From: Tachypleus tridentatus
Lineage: Eukaryota; Arthropoda; Merostomata; Xiphosura; Limulidae
DNA: 64,000 nucleotides
Assembly (NCBI RefSeq): GCF_004210375.1
Contig: NC_134828.1
Location: 25,412,400 to 25,476,399 of the forward strand
Direction of reading: 5' to 3'
Positions within the stretch are counted from its first letter, which is position 1; each line of letters starts with the position of its first letter. Below the pieces are notes generated by a model, which worked only from the letters and a program-made list of their open reading frames with translations, was not told the DNA's origin and searched no databases. Made by a program: the position numbers and the translations under genes. Below, in pieces: positions 1-10,521 of this stretch.

Positions 1-1039
1 TCATACTATTTTCCTTCCTACTGAGGTTGTTGGGGAATTCTATGTACTACAGGATCTTCTTTATTTGTGGTCCAAGGAAGACACTAGCTTTGACCTTTGC
101 TTCAGACAGCTTGACGAGTGAAGAAGTGTGAAAAATGTTGGTGATCCTTCTTCTGACTTGTGACTTGCACACTTTTATCTAACAAATCCCAATCATTGAG
201 CCTAGATGTCAAAAGCTCGGCAGTTGAGTTTGTTAGACCGATATCTCTGATTAAGTCATTGAGGTCTCTTTGGTTGGGGTGGTATGGGTTTCTCTCACCA
301 GCTGCACCTCTGAAATTATAATCTGGATCTTCAATACCTACCTCCTTTTCTGATTTGCTGCTTTCTTCTGAGGATGGCTGCTTTCTTTCTGGTGGAGTGG
401 GTACAGGGAGCTAAGAGCAGTGTGGCACTGGGGGGTGATAAATGATGGAGCATCTGGATATATGATAGCAGATGCATTTTTGCCAGCCCAACGTTTGGAA
501 GGATCCACTGTTCAGAAGTAGCAGTTGCTTGAATGGTCAGTGGGTTCACACCAAATTCTTGGAATACTGAACTTCATGGCTCTCTTTTTCCCCTCTGTAC
601 CATCCTGCAAAAGAGCAATATAAAATTGTTATTATGAAGAATAACTTTATTTCATCAACAACTAATGTGTAAGACGTTCATGCAAAATATTTCAAATGTG
701 ATATTTTTTCTCTACTATTGGAAATTAAAAAACAAAGTAGAAGATATTTAAATTTGAAAAGTTCTAAAATTTGTGAACTATAAAATCTTAATATTCAAAC
801 AAGCAAAAATTGTTCATCTTACCTTCTAGTTTTTTGTTTTTTTTTTTTCAGTGCTTGCAGGTAAAATGAGGTGCCCAGGGTTTGTCTTCATCCCTGGCAA
901 GCATGCCAAAATATGCCTTGTAGGCTTCATACATTTTAGCAGATGCTGTCACAGAGTACTTTTTTGCTCTTGTCTTGATAAATTGGCCACATACATAGCA
1001 GAATGCATCTGGAGAATGCTTGCAGCTTCTTGATGCCAT
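1..1039 (-). pseudogene. Broken two-exon transposon-like gene, conserved family of unknown function
   Basis: Read on the minus strand, the first exon runs 1039 to 823. It opens with ATG and a Cys-rich block (SRSCKHSPDAFCYVCG), and ends at a GTAAG donor. The second exon starts at 604 after a CAG acceptor and runs off the window edge. I recognise the N-terminal block as that of a multicopy family of uncharacterised proteins found in cnidarian and arthropod genomes, probably transposon-derived; this is recall, not a search. The copy is dead. A poly-A run near 838-851 shifts the frame just after the CKH residues. An extra base lies near 575-582, a TGA stop at 512-514 and a TAG at 47-49. Around 106-116 the FFTRQ region joins directly to a LSEAKVKA segment, implying a large internal deletion. 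Lesions are seen directly; family and function are inferred. Confidence 0.6.
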
Positions 1040-1117
1040 CTCTGATAAAATCAGATAAGTCTGTGTGTTCAGTTAGGCAAGCAGTACTAAACTAAAGTGG
1101 TGAGTGATGAGCCCTTG

Positions 1118-1242
1118 TATATATATTACTATGGAAAGTTCTAGAAAATTCTAAAAGATTTTTTGATAATTCTCATAAGTTCTACAACATTCTAGGAATT
1201 TCTTGGATGTTCTACAGCATTCTAGAAAGTTCTTGAAAATTC
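1118..1242 (-). promoter_or_regulatory. Heat-shock-type promoter: TATA box plus HSE arrays
   Basis: Upstream of the minus-strand ATG at 1039 lies a TATATATA stretch (1118-1126). Behind it are two runs of perfect alternating heat-shock pentamers: 1134-1151 reads GAAnnTTCnnGAAnnTTC, and 1220-1242 reads TTCnnGAAnnTTCnnGAAnnTTC. Degenerate units such as TTCTAGGAATTTC lie between them near 1188-1202. Three or more inverted pentamers is the classical HSF trimer site. The order gene, TATA, HSE cluster matches known heat-shock promoters. Activity is inferred. Confidence 0.5.
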
Positions 1243-1337
1243 TTGTAAGTTTGAGAAAATCATCTATCAGCTGCTCAGCACTGAATATATGTGGAATGTT
1301 CTGCAAAATGGGTAAATTTGGAAATTTCATTACCCAA

Positions 1338-1450
1338 GTCACAAAAGCAAAGTTTGAAGAGAAAAATAGGTCTTTTCCATTTACTTTAGGCATAAGCAAT
1401 TGGGAAATGATACTTTCTGCCCAGTAAGAAGAAAGTAAAACTTTTGTTAC
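1338..1450 (+). repeat. Left arm of ~113-bp inverted repeat pair
   Basis: This stretch is repeated in inverted orientation at 2871-2983, differing by scattered substitutions and short indels. Shared blocks include AGGTCTTTTCCATTTACTTT, GGCATAAGCAATTGGGAAAT and the end TTTTGTTACAT. It lies just outside the heat-shock-type promoter and may be a terminus of the element carrying the broken gene at 1-1039. Confidence 0.7.
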
Positions 1451-1897
1451 ATGATGTAATTTATTACCTAGTTAGTGCATTTTGACCATTTGTTAAATAT
1501 TAAAATCTAGGGAACAGAATGTTATAAACTGTAGACATGAAAGTCTAAGGTTTGTGTTGTGATGATGCTGCACTTTCAGCCATGGGTGCATTATAAGTAG
1601 TTAGTTAATCCTATTATTTGTTTCAAAGCCAGAGAAAGCCTTAGTGGTGATAGGTGTTGAGGAACTTCCTCTCATCTGGTCAGTAGTTTAAGATTAAAGA
1701 TGGTTGTATCTGAATGGTAAAGGTGTCTCAGTTTGCATAAGATGTCATTCATATTGAAAGTAGCAATATAAGTTTGGAATGATCAGTGTCTTATGTGTTA
1801 CACTTTCTTGGTACAAATCTGAAAGTAATACTGTTAGTGAATTATATTCAAAAATATTTTTCGTTTAAAACAATTATTATTGTTATAGCAGATGAAG

Positions 1898-2005
1898 TTT
1901 GTTAAAATGTGTTATTTCATGAATACGTTAATGCTACAAGTTGTAGAAGATTGTTAAAATGTATTATTTCACGAATATGTTAACGCTACAAGTTGTTGAA
2001 GATAA
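1898..2005 (+). repeat. Two-copy ~52-bp tandem duplication
   Basis: Two adjacent copies share GTTAAAATGT, TATTTCA, GAATA, GTTAA and GCTACAAGTTGT blocks. They differ at a few bases, so the duplication is not recent. No coding content is seen. Confidence 0.6.
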
Positions 2006-2870
2006 TTAGCTGATGTACACTTACAGTTGATGCATACAACTGTGTGAAGATGTGCGAGTTTCAGCTTAATTTGTATAGATGTGTGGATTTATTATGAAAA
2101 GATTAAATACGGAACAACCACATTTGTTTTTTGAACATCATTTGTTATGCATGTTAATTGTTTTTTATTTTTTTTCAAATTTGGAAATGATAAACCAATC
2201 ATGAAACGTCCTTCTCTCTAACATTTTAGTTGGTAAGACATATAATTGACATCTTTTGAGAGACATTCAATAACCATCTCGAAGTTTGAATTCTAGCCTA
2301 AAATCTGTCCTTTGGAATTGGAAATGATTTTTTTCTGCTTAGTTAATTAGCCTTTTGTGGATGACCAGATTAGTACAACATTGCTGCACAAAGTTTATTA
2401 TTTGTTTAAAAAAAATCTATCTAAACTTTGCTCCATCTTTATATCAGGAATAACAAAGAAATCAGAAGACAGAAAGTCAAAGTTTATGAACATTTAGTTA
2501 TTTTTAATTTTCAGGTTTCTCTACTGATTGGAAGTCTGATGAAGAGAAATTATTGGCTTTTCTTTTTGTCAATATTAAAAATTGTCTTTTCGTGATAATA
2601 TAGCCTGAGAATCTTGTGAATGGTAGTTCTTTTGTGGTCTCCTCTTGCAGACAAATCTTACTTGAAAATGAGCTGTTTGGTCTATTTGTGATAAGATTCT
2701 TTTGCAAAGTAATATGTGTATTAAAGACACATTTTTAGTATTAAACTAATCAATATACATCAGAAGTCTTGGTTGTAAGTACAAGGTTAGAAGGTGTGAT
2801 GTTAAGCATTGTGGATGCAGTCATGATGGATTTTTGTTGAAGGTAAAGAGATTAGAAAGATAACACTATG

Positions 2871-2983
2871 TAACAAAATTTTTACTTTCTTGTTCCTTGG
2901 CAGAAAGTGTTATTTCCCAATTGCTTATGCCTAAAGTAAATGGAAAAGACCTATTTTTTTTTCAAACTTTGCATTTTGTGACC
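2871..2983 (-). repeat. Right arm of ~113-bp inverted repeat pair
   Basis: Inverted partner of 1338-1450. The 1.4 kb between the arms shows no coding sequence I can support. The arms could be the ends of one element or the same end of two different copies. Confidence 0.7.
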
Positions 2984-3330
2984 TACATATAACAAAACAT
3001 GATGGTTAATTTCTATAATTATATTCATTGGAGTCAGGTCACAACTTTTAAGCATTTTGTTCATTTTGTATAACTTTAGTAAAATAATGGCTCTTGATTT
3101 ATATGTTGTTTTATTCAGACCTTATGCAAATGAAAATAAGAAATAGGTTAATTTCTAAATATATATCCAGGAACAAAATGGCCATTTTCTGTACTTTGTT
3201 ACATAGTTTGTAATTGTAATTCATCTAAAAACATAAGAATCCAATTATAAATGGATAAAAAAAACTATGAAGCAGAAGGAAATGAAAGAATAAAATGTTG
3301 TAATTATAACCACACTCATTATTGCAGAAG

Positions 3331-3745
3331 GTTGAGATCATTGTTTTAATTCTAACCACACTCATTGTCTTAGAAGGTTCAGATCATTGTTTTAATTCTA
3401 ACCACACTCATTGTCTTAGAAGGTTCAGATCATTCTGTTCTAATTCTAACCACACTCATTGTCTTAGAAGGTTCAGATCATTCTGTTCTAATCATTGTCT
3501 TAACAGATCATCCTGTTCTAATTCTCATCATGTTTTAGAAGGTTCAGATCATTCTGTTCTAATTCTAACCACACTCATTGTCTTAGAAGGTTCAGATCAT
3601 TCTGTTTTAATTCTAACCACACTCATTTTTTAGAAGGTTCAGATCATTCTGTTCTAATTCTAACCACACTCATTGTCTTAGAAGTTTCAGATCATTCTGG
3701 TGTAATTCTAACCACACTCATTGTCTAAGAAGGTTCAGATCGTTC
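3331..3745 (+). repeat. 48-bp minisatellite
   Basis: About eight head-to-tail copies of a 46-48-bp unit containing CATTGTCTTAGAAGGTTCAG, followed by ATCATTCTGTTCTAATTCTAA and ACCACACT. Some units are shortened (around 3488-3530). One more partial unit reappears at 4011-4036 beyond an inserted SINE. The ORF through the array is a by-product of the 48-bp period being a multiple of three. Confidence 0.9.
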
Positions 3746-3756
3746 TGTTCTTATCT

Positions 3757-4010
3757 GAGGGTGGCCCAGCTGTAGCGTTTAAGGCATCCCTGTCACGCCA
3801 AACATGCTTGCCCTTTCAGCCATGGGGGCGTTATAATGTGACGGTCAATCCCACTATTCGTTGGTAAAAGAGTAGCCCAAGAGTTAGCGGTGGGTGGTGA
3901 TGACTAGCTGCCTTCCCTCTAGTCTTACACTGCTAAATTAGGGATGGCTAGCACAGATAGCCCTCGAGTAGCTTTGTGCAAAATTAAAAAAACAAAAAAA
4001 CAACAACAAA
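3757..4010 (+). mobile_element. SINE family A, tRNA-derived, inside minisatellite
   Basis: Carries the family-A body: ACATGC..GCCCTTTCAGCC, CGGTCAATCCCACTATTCG, GTAGCCCAAGAG, TGGTGATGACTAGCTGCC, CTGCTAAATTAGGG and GATAGCCCTCGAGTAGC, then an A-rich tail. The tRNA-like head is degenerate. Minisatellite units on both sides show it landed in the array. Confidence 0.9.
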
Positions 4011-4725
4011 CATTGTCTTAGAAGGTTCAGATCGTTCAGTGATATACATTAGATGTACCTAGGTTTGATTGATCAGACCTCAATCAATCTAAAAGAAATA
4101 GTTAGTGTTTCTACTAACTGTGTGGATGCTCTAGATGTTGTGAACATTTTAAAACTTTCTTACATGGCAAATCAATGTCAAAATAGAATGGTCCTAACAA
4201 ACACACACTTAGAAAGACTCAACACTAAAAAGTAACACAAAAGTATTGGGAGTTTCATTCCATTTTTGAAAGTTAGAAATTAAATCCAAAACTTGTACAA
4301 AATTATATTTGAGAACACTAACAGATCTCTTGTTGAAATTTCTGTATGATCAAATCACAATTTTAGGGTTAAATGGTGTACAAATATTAAAGTTCTGTTA
4401 GGCCATAGTTGTTTTTTTAAACCTCCATTACTGCATGTATTCAGAGGAAAGTCATTTTCATTATTCAATGTTATAAAACATGTTACAAGAGGCAAATGAA
4501 ACAAATGAGTAATACACATTAAGTAAAAATAAATTTTTATCTGTTATGTATAATTTTGCTTAGAGTTCCTGATAATTGGCAACATTTTTTAAAACATAAT
4601 TCGTTCATTTTTTCCACCCATTTCTTGAAAGAAACTAAAGACACATTCTTATAAACATGAATTTGTGTATTTTCTTAATGGAATAAAATTATTTTTAATG
4701 CAGATTTTTTATTTTCTGTAATTAG

Positions 4726-4797
4726 AAAGATGCTGAAAAATCAAAAGTGGTACAGGAAATGGAAGAGAAACTTCTGTCAACGGCTTTTTATAACTTG
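4726..4797 (+). CDS. HOOK: HOOK homologue, penultimate recognised exon (C-terminal region)
   Basis: Exon of 24 codons, phase 0 at both ends, acceptor ATTAG and donor TTG|GTATGT. It encodes a helical segment ending in EMEEKLLSTAFYNL. This corresponds to the EMEEKYIVSAWYNM segment at the C-terminus of animal HOOK proteins, and joins in frame to the exon at 6292. HOOK proteins are dynein-dynactin activating adaptors. Their C-terminal region binds FTS and FHIP, linking dynein to early endosomes. No earlier HOOK exon is visible to the left, so the preceding intron is over 4.7 kb and the gene begins outside the window. I cannot tell which vertebrate paralogue it corresponds to; arthropods usually have one. 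Confidence 0.85.
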
Positions 4798-4884
4798 GTA
4801 TGTTGAAGAGTTAAGACTTTTTATAATTTGGTATGTTGAAGAGTTAAGACTTTTTTTATAATTTGGTATGTTGAAGAGTTAGGA
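4783..4884 (+). repeat. Triplicated exon end and 5' splice site
   Basis: A ~34-bp unit made of the last exon bases, the donor GTATGT and following intron bases (GAAGAGTTAAGA) occurs three times in tandem. Donors are at 4798, 4831 and 4866. Only the first keeps the HOOK reading frame; reading on gives TTG GTA TGT TGA. Confidence 0.9.
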
Positions 4885-6291
4885 CTCTTTTCTAGAGTTA
4901 CACCAAATTTTCATTTGTTTTATCCATTTATTGCAGTAAAATGATCTTTTAATTGTTTAAAACAGATGTCTGTATTGTGCTTTGTCTTTTCAATTAATAT
5001 ACATTTTTGGTACATAATGATAATTCTGATTTCATGGTGCAGGTTTTACTTTTGTTTTATTGAGAAACATTTCAATGTAGCAGAAAATGATAAAGCTATT
5101 GGCCATGATATTTAGCAACTTCATTAGAAGTTTATATAATAGAGACTATCTAATTTTTCAAGTTCAAGACAAAGTGTGAGGTTAAATCATCTTATCAGAA
5201 AATTAAAAATATTGTGATTTGTGATGACTTCAGAATGACTAGATAAATTTGTGTAACTAATCTGAGAGTTGAATGTAATAAGATCATTGTAACATTTATC
5301 ATTTTATTTAATTTCTGAATTCAAGCTAAACTCATTAATGAAATTAAAAATCAGCTATGCCCTGCTGTGTGATATGTCAACACAATAGCTGAAGGAAGTA
5401 AACGTTAGAATCTCAAGAACCTTTGTAGTAATTTTGATTTTGGATGACATTTAATCGATATAAGTAAATCTAGAATGTGAGTTTGAGTGATATAGGTTGT
5501 GGAAGATGATTTTACCTTTTATCTTTTTAAGTAAGAAGATCTTTTAAAAGTTAGGACTTAAATACCAAAAGCTTGTTAAGTAATGGAAATCAAGCCCAAA
5601 AATTGTTATAAAAACAGGTTAAAATGTAGATTTTTGTTTTTTCACATTTCTCTTAATTTGACCATTGTGGCTCAAAATCAGGAGGGTGTAAAAAAAATCT
5701 ATTTCTTGCACAGCTGTTTTTATAGCTTTCAGATTTTGAGGGCAATTGATAAATTAAGAACAACAGGCAGAAAAAGAAATCGATACTTGTTTTATAACAA
5801 GAAGTTCCTTCAAGTGTGAAGGTACATTTACACTTATTACATGTTTTGCTAAATTTTTGATTAATGGTTATGAAATTCAGTTTCAGTACTGCACGTAAGA
5901 AGTGGTGTTATCTTCTACTCTGAAGTTTTGGTATAGAATGTCAGAGTTAATGTTATTTATGTTTTACAGATGACCTGTTTGCAGGTTTCATTTGAGTAAA
6001 TAAATAAGAAAAGGTGAATTTGAAAACCCAAATAATGTGTATGATTGTCATTAACACTATTCTCTTATTATCGGTGAGAAAACTGATGTTATACAGCACC
6101 CTTTAATGTCTCAAGACCAAAAATTTATCTTTACGTATGTTTAGGTATGTCTACCTAGAAAAGTTTGCTCTGGTTAGTACCGAACCAGATGAGAGTATAG
6201 AGATCACACAGTCCCATGTTGATAAACTTATACAAGTTTCTAGACGTTTTAACTTTCTTAGAATTTTTGTTTGTTTGTTTGTTTACAATAG

Positions 6292-6416
6292 GGAGCTCAA
6301 TTGCAACGGAAAACAGCAGAAGAAAGATTGTTACAAAACCCGACTACACAGTCTTTCCTTACGAGACAGCGACAAGCCACAACGAGACGACTTACTAATC
6401 CTGGGGTATCAACCAG
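6292..6416 (+). CDS. HOOK: HOOK homologue, C-terminal exon
   Basis: Starts in phase 0 after ACAATAG and ends two bases into a codon at ACCAG|GTAAGC. It encodes GAQLQRKTAEERLL followed by QSFLTRQRQATTRRLTNPG. This matches the HOOK C-terminal block (GMTLHKKAAEDRL, then QSFLARQRQAT in HOOK3). Together with the 4726 exon it forms the conserved FTS-binding end. A short terminal exon must follow. Two in-frame possibilities are an acceptor before 6715 (TTCTTTTACAG, about 15 residues to a stop) and one before 6839 (TTTTTACTGCAG, about 6 residues). I cannot choose between them. The gene should end before the promoter at 7.57 kb. Confidence 0.88.
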
Positions 6417-6828
6417 GTAAGCTACAAAGGTTGTTGGTTAACTGTAAAAACATGTTAACTAGAAAGTAAAATAATTTTCAAAGAAAAAATTTGAGAAGAA
6501 ATTGTTTTAATTTGCTCTTCATAGGATGTCATTGCACATTCAATCATTTGTAATGATTAAAAAAAAAGGAAATTATTAAACACCATCATGCATGTATAAA
6601 GTAAAACAAAACACATGCTTATTATAATTTTTGTTCATTGAAATTTTTATTGCTATCACTTTGAGATAGAGTACACGATTTTGGTCAAAGTAAATGGCCA
6701 GTAGGGAATTCTTTTACAGTAAAGGAATGGTGGAAGGGTGCATATTGATTAAAGTCAGTCATGCTTAGGAAGATTTGCTCTGTTTATTACAGTATTTAAG
6801 TGTTTGAACTAGTTGAGGGTTGGGATTT

Positions 6829-7020
6829 TTACTGCAGTCCCATGATGAAAAACATTTGAAGTAGCAGGTGAGGGTATAAATTATTACAGTTCTATGACAG
6901 GATTATTTTGAAGTAGTTGGTGAGGATATGGGTTACTGCAGTTACATGACAGAGGATTATTTTGAAGTAGTTAGTGAGGATATAGGTTACTGCAGTCCTG
7001 TGATAGAATATTATTTTTAA
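6829..7020 (+). repeat. Degenerate ~60-bp tandem repeat downstream of HOOK
   Basis: Three units share TTTGAAGTAG, GGTGAGGATAT and TTACTGCAG followed by a CATGA/TGTGA segment. Each unit carries a splice-acceptor-like TACTGCAG, which complicates placing the HOOK terminal exon. Confidence 0.7.
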
Positions 7021-7567
7021 GTTATGTTAATATATTTGTAAAATAAGTTTGTTATTTTGAGATTTTATAGTGTTTGAAATTTAATAATAATTAACAAGGA
7101 ATGTAGAGATACAGTATTCATAAAAATCATGACTGGAAATAGAAAATGTGTTTATTAACCCTAACTACCCTAGTGTTTTAATGTCTTACATTCAAACTTT
7201 TATTAACTTTTTATTTATGTTATTTCAATTAGAACAGCAGAAAATCTTAGCTAATAATTGATATTCTAATAACATGTACATTTTAAATTCTTAATTCTAC
7301 AAGGCAATAATTTAAATTGTGAATAGTGTTAACACATTTACTCATAATATGTCATCATTCCTATATTATCCACCACCCCTTAAAAAAGTATGAAATTAAA
7401 CATTAAATACTGTATATAAAATCATCACTGCTCAGATAAACCACATTTATTATAGGTTTCAACTTTGATTACAGAGCTATCAAATAGAAAATCACTCTCT
7501 CCTGTCACATCCTCTTTCATGATTTGTTAATAGTTCACCCTTACATTTAATTATATCTTACCTATAA

Positions 7568-7645
7568 CCAATAGGATCTCAAGGTTTTCCTATATCAAAT
7601 GACGTGCTATATAAAGTTATTTTCTTAACGGTTATATGTCAGTTT
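7568..7645 (+). promoter_or_regulatory. Core promoter: CCAAT, CRE-like, TATA, arthropod Inr
   Basis: A CCAAT box lies at 7568-7572, a CRE-like TGACGTG at 7600-7606, a TATA box TATATAAAG at 7608-7616, and TCAGTT at 7639-7644. TCAGTT matches the arthropod initiator consensus TCAKTY. The predicted start site A at 7641 is 33 bases after the TATA start, the expected spacing. The motifs are seen; their use is inferred. Confidence 0.65.
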
Positions 7646-7687
7646 CGCTCTAAGTACAAACAGCGTTCCTGTGACAAATATAATATA

Positions 7688-7759
7688 ATGGCTAGCTTGG
7701 ATGAATTTGTAACAAGTGTTGTCACAGAGCTAGGAAGCCAGAAAATTTTTAGGAGTAAG
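7688..7759 (+). CDS. First coding exon of an unidentified gene
   Basis: The first ATG after the predicted transcription start opens 24 codons (MASLDEFVTSVV through KIFRSK), ending in phase 0 at AAG|GTAATT. The ATG has A at -3 and G at +4, and no ATG lies in the ~47-base leader. I do not recognise the protein; the N-terminus looks like a short amphipathic helix without a signal peptide. Downstream exons could not be found with confidence. One weak phase-0 candidate is 11315-11337, after TTGTTTTAG. The gene should end before BABAM1 at 34.7 kb, unless the two genes are interleaved. Confidence 0.5.
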
Positions 7760-9110
7760 GTAATTTGTCCACCTTTTGCAAGTTATTAGTTTATATTGTT
7801 TGAAATATTATTTATTTCTTGTTTTTCAAGTTTATTTATGTATAATTATAAAAGCAACTAAAATATAAATATAAGGATATTTTTAGGTTTGTTGGAATCA
7901 GATTAAGTGAAATAAATAATAATAAAAAACTAAGAATGTTTCATGAGGCACATACGCGAGTTTCTTGTACTAATTATAGTGTAAATTGAGCTGCAAATTC
8001 TTTGAGTGACTTACAACTTTATAATATAAGTGCATGGACTCCAGTTAATCATGGTTCAAAGGGTAATAAAATCTCATAAAAATATATGTATAATGTTGTG
8101 AACTTAGAGATAATTAGGACAATTGAATGTGGTTTTATATTGTAATATGAAGTCATTATAGAAAGCTAAAAAGGTTAATTTAAATTCATTTTGATTTTTT
8201 GTTTTCGTGGTCACAAGGTCAGTCAGATTTATCATTCCTGTTGTGGGTTAGGTGAGTAAAAATGACATAACAGATAAGTTTTTCTGCAAAAAAGCATCTT
8301 AAATGTATTTAGGAGGTCTTAGGGATCACTCAAAGGAAGTTTGAGATTTCTAAGATAAGGAAAAGTATTTTTAATATCAAGATGAAAATTAGTTTGCACA
8401 TTGACTATTCAAAACAAATACTCAGTATATTTATAAACAAATCTATATTTCTTTTGTTATAAATGCTTCACAAAAAATATTTTTTCTGTGTTTGTGAAGA
8501 TGTAGACACTATATTGAAAGTTTAGAAGTATTAAATGTACAAAGACTTTAAATGTGTGAAAAAAGGTCACATGGGCAGTCATATAAACTGACCCATATTG
8601 AAAGAGTTAATATGAATTACAGTTTTTTTGCTTTTGAGTCACCATCATCCTTTTTCAGGAATGTTAATCATAAATTTGAGTAACATCTTTAGGTCACTGT
8701 TTGATCATAAATATAGTTAACTGTGAGACAGTTCCCTATTTGCCCAGAAACTTAGTAGTACATATTTCAATAATAATAATAATCTTTGGCATGATTATGT
8801 AGATTTATTACCAACTTTGATTACTTCTGTCATGTTATGTGTACATAAATACTTTAAATAATTTCATGAAATGAAGATTTGAATTATTTTATATTTTTCA
8901 GTAGTTGTGATAGAAATATAAAAACTTGCATTAGAATTTAAAATTACCATTAAAATGTAGATACAGGTGAATAAGTGCTCATGATAAACATGACATGACT
9001 ATAGTGATTTATATCTTTTTCATCAGAAAGTTCACAAGTTATTGTTTCTTGCTTACAAAGCTTTACATAAATCAAACATTGCTTATTGTCATGTGGATAG
9101 AGTGGTGTTT
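7760..9110. other. AT-rich non-coding sequence
   Basis: Very AT-rich sequence, probably intron 1 of the gene starting at 7641. I see no exon, SINE or repeat array in it, only short A/T runs. Confidence 0.5.
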
Positions 9111-9117
9111 CACTTGA

Positions 9118-9772
9118 AAAGACAAACGAAACGTGATATATCCTCCTCAAAAAGACAGACAAAACCTGATATATCCTCCTCAAAAAGACAAACAAAACCT
9201 GATATATCCTCCTCAAAAAGACAAACAAAACGTGATATATCCTCCTCAAAAAGACAAATGAAACGTGATATATCCTCCTCAAAAAGACAAACGAAACGTC
9301 AAAAGACAAATCCTCCCTCCTCAAAAGACAAACGAAACGTGATATATCCTCCTCAAAAGACAAACGAAACGATATATCCTCCTCAAAAGACAAACGAAAC
9401 GTGATATATCCTCCTCAAAAGACAAACGAAACGTCCTCCTCAAAAGACAAACGAAACGTGATATATCCTCCTCAAAAAGACAAACGAAACGTGATATATC
9501 CTCCTCAAAAAGACAAACGAAACGTGATATATCCTCCTCAAAAAGACAAACGAAACGTGATATATCCTCCTCAAAAAGACAAACAAAACGTGATATATCC
9601 TCCTCAAAAAGACAAACAAAACGTGATATATCCTCCTCAAAAAGACAAACAAAACCTGATATATCCTCCTCAAAAAGACAAACGAAACCTGATATATCCT
9701 CCTCAAAAAGACAAACGAAACGTGATATATCCTCCTCAAAAAGACAAACAAAACCTGATATATCCTCCTCAT
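9118..9772 (+). repeat. 33-bp minisatellite, about 20 copies
   Basis: Head-to-tail units made of GACAAACGAAACGTGATATA and TCCTCCTCAAAAA, with variants (CAAAACCTG, CAAAACGTG), some shortened units and two truncated ones (near 9296-9320 and 9430). Because 33 is a multiple of three, both strands show long repetitive ORFs of 11-residue repeats (SSKRQTKRDIS plus strand, FEEDISRFVCL minus strand). No start context, splice site or unique flanking coding sequence supports a protein. Confidence 0.95.
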
Positions 9773-9779
9773 AGTCTCT

Positions 9780-10520
9780 AGGGAAAAGAAAATCCAATTT
9801 TATAAAAAAATAAGAAGAACATACATTCTGTGTAACATTACGTAGTTCCTGTAAGCATTTGTCAACCTTCAATAAGGTATAGCTTAGTACACTGGTTTTA
9901 TGTATATGATAAACACTTTTTCTAAAACACATGTTTTCTGACAATTGAGTAATTATAGCTTATCTAAATAGCATAGTCTGTCAGTTAAATGTAACGTTTG
10001 TACTTTTCATTAACAATTATCAGTGGTCTTAAGATATTTAACAAAAACTTTTTACCATTATTTAAAAAAATATTTTTCCCATTTAATGTTTACTGAGGGA
10101 CCCACTGAACTTGTTAAGTTATGGTAAAATAGAATAACAGCAACTTTTACAGTAAGCAAGTTCTGACTTTAATAGTTGTAATGTTTTATCGAGGGACTCT
10201 AGTAACCTATGATCTTCTGAACCATGGTACTGAATCATCATTCTGAAAGGGTATAGATTACCAGAGTCCTCTGACAAAATATTATAATAATTAAAATCAG
10301 AATGTGCCTCCTGTAAAAGTTGCTGTTACTTTATTTTTGAATTAATTATCAACTTCTTGCTGTTTGATTTTTGGCAAGTACACTGTTAATGTGGTATCAT
10401 GTTCTGAACAAGTAACTATTCTGTTGAAGGTTTTTTTCCCATGACTTCTTATTGTACTGAGTGTGTGTATATGAAACAGTTTATCATATATATGCTGTAA
10501 TTTTTCCACTGAACAAATTA
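9780..10520. other. AT-rich non-coding sequence
   Basis: Between the minisatellite and the minus-strand ORF at 10.5 kb I see no exon, repeat array or SINE. Confidence 0.4.
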
Positions 10521-10521
10521 C

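Noticed and set aside
3322-3633. 103-codon ORF
   Set aside because: Lies entirely in the 48-bp minisatellite.
6137-6290. Additional HOOK coding sequence upstream of 6292
   Set aside because: The ORF crosses a (GTTT)n tract and the acceptor, does not match HOOK, and exons 4726 and 6292 already join in frame.
9118-9772. CRISPR-like array
   Set aside because: Units are contiguous with no unique spacers, in an animal genome; the same applies to the 35-bp array at 20080-20394.
8950-9944. Long ORFs on both strands (up to 207 codons)
   Set aside because: They are produced by the 33-bp minisatellite, whose period is a multiple of three.
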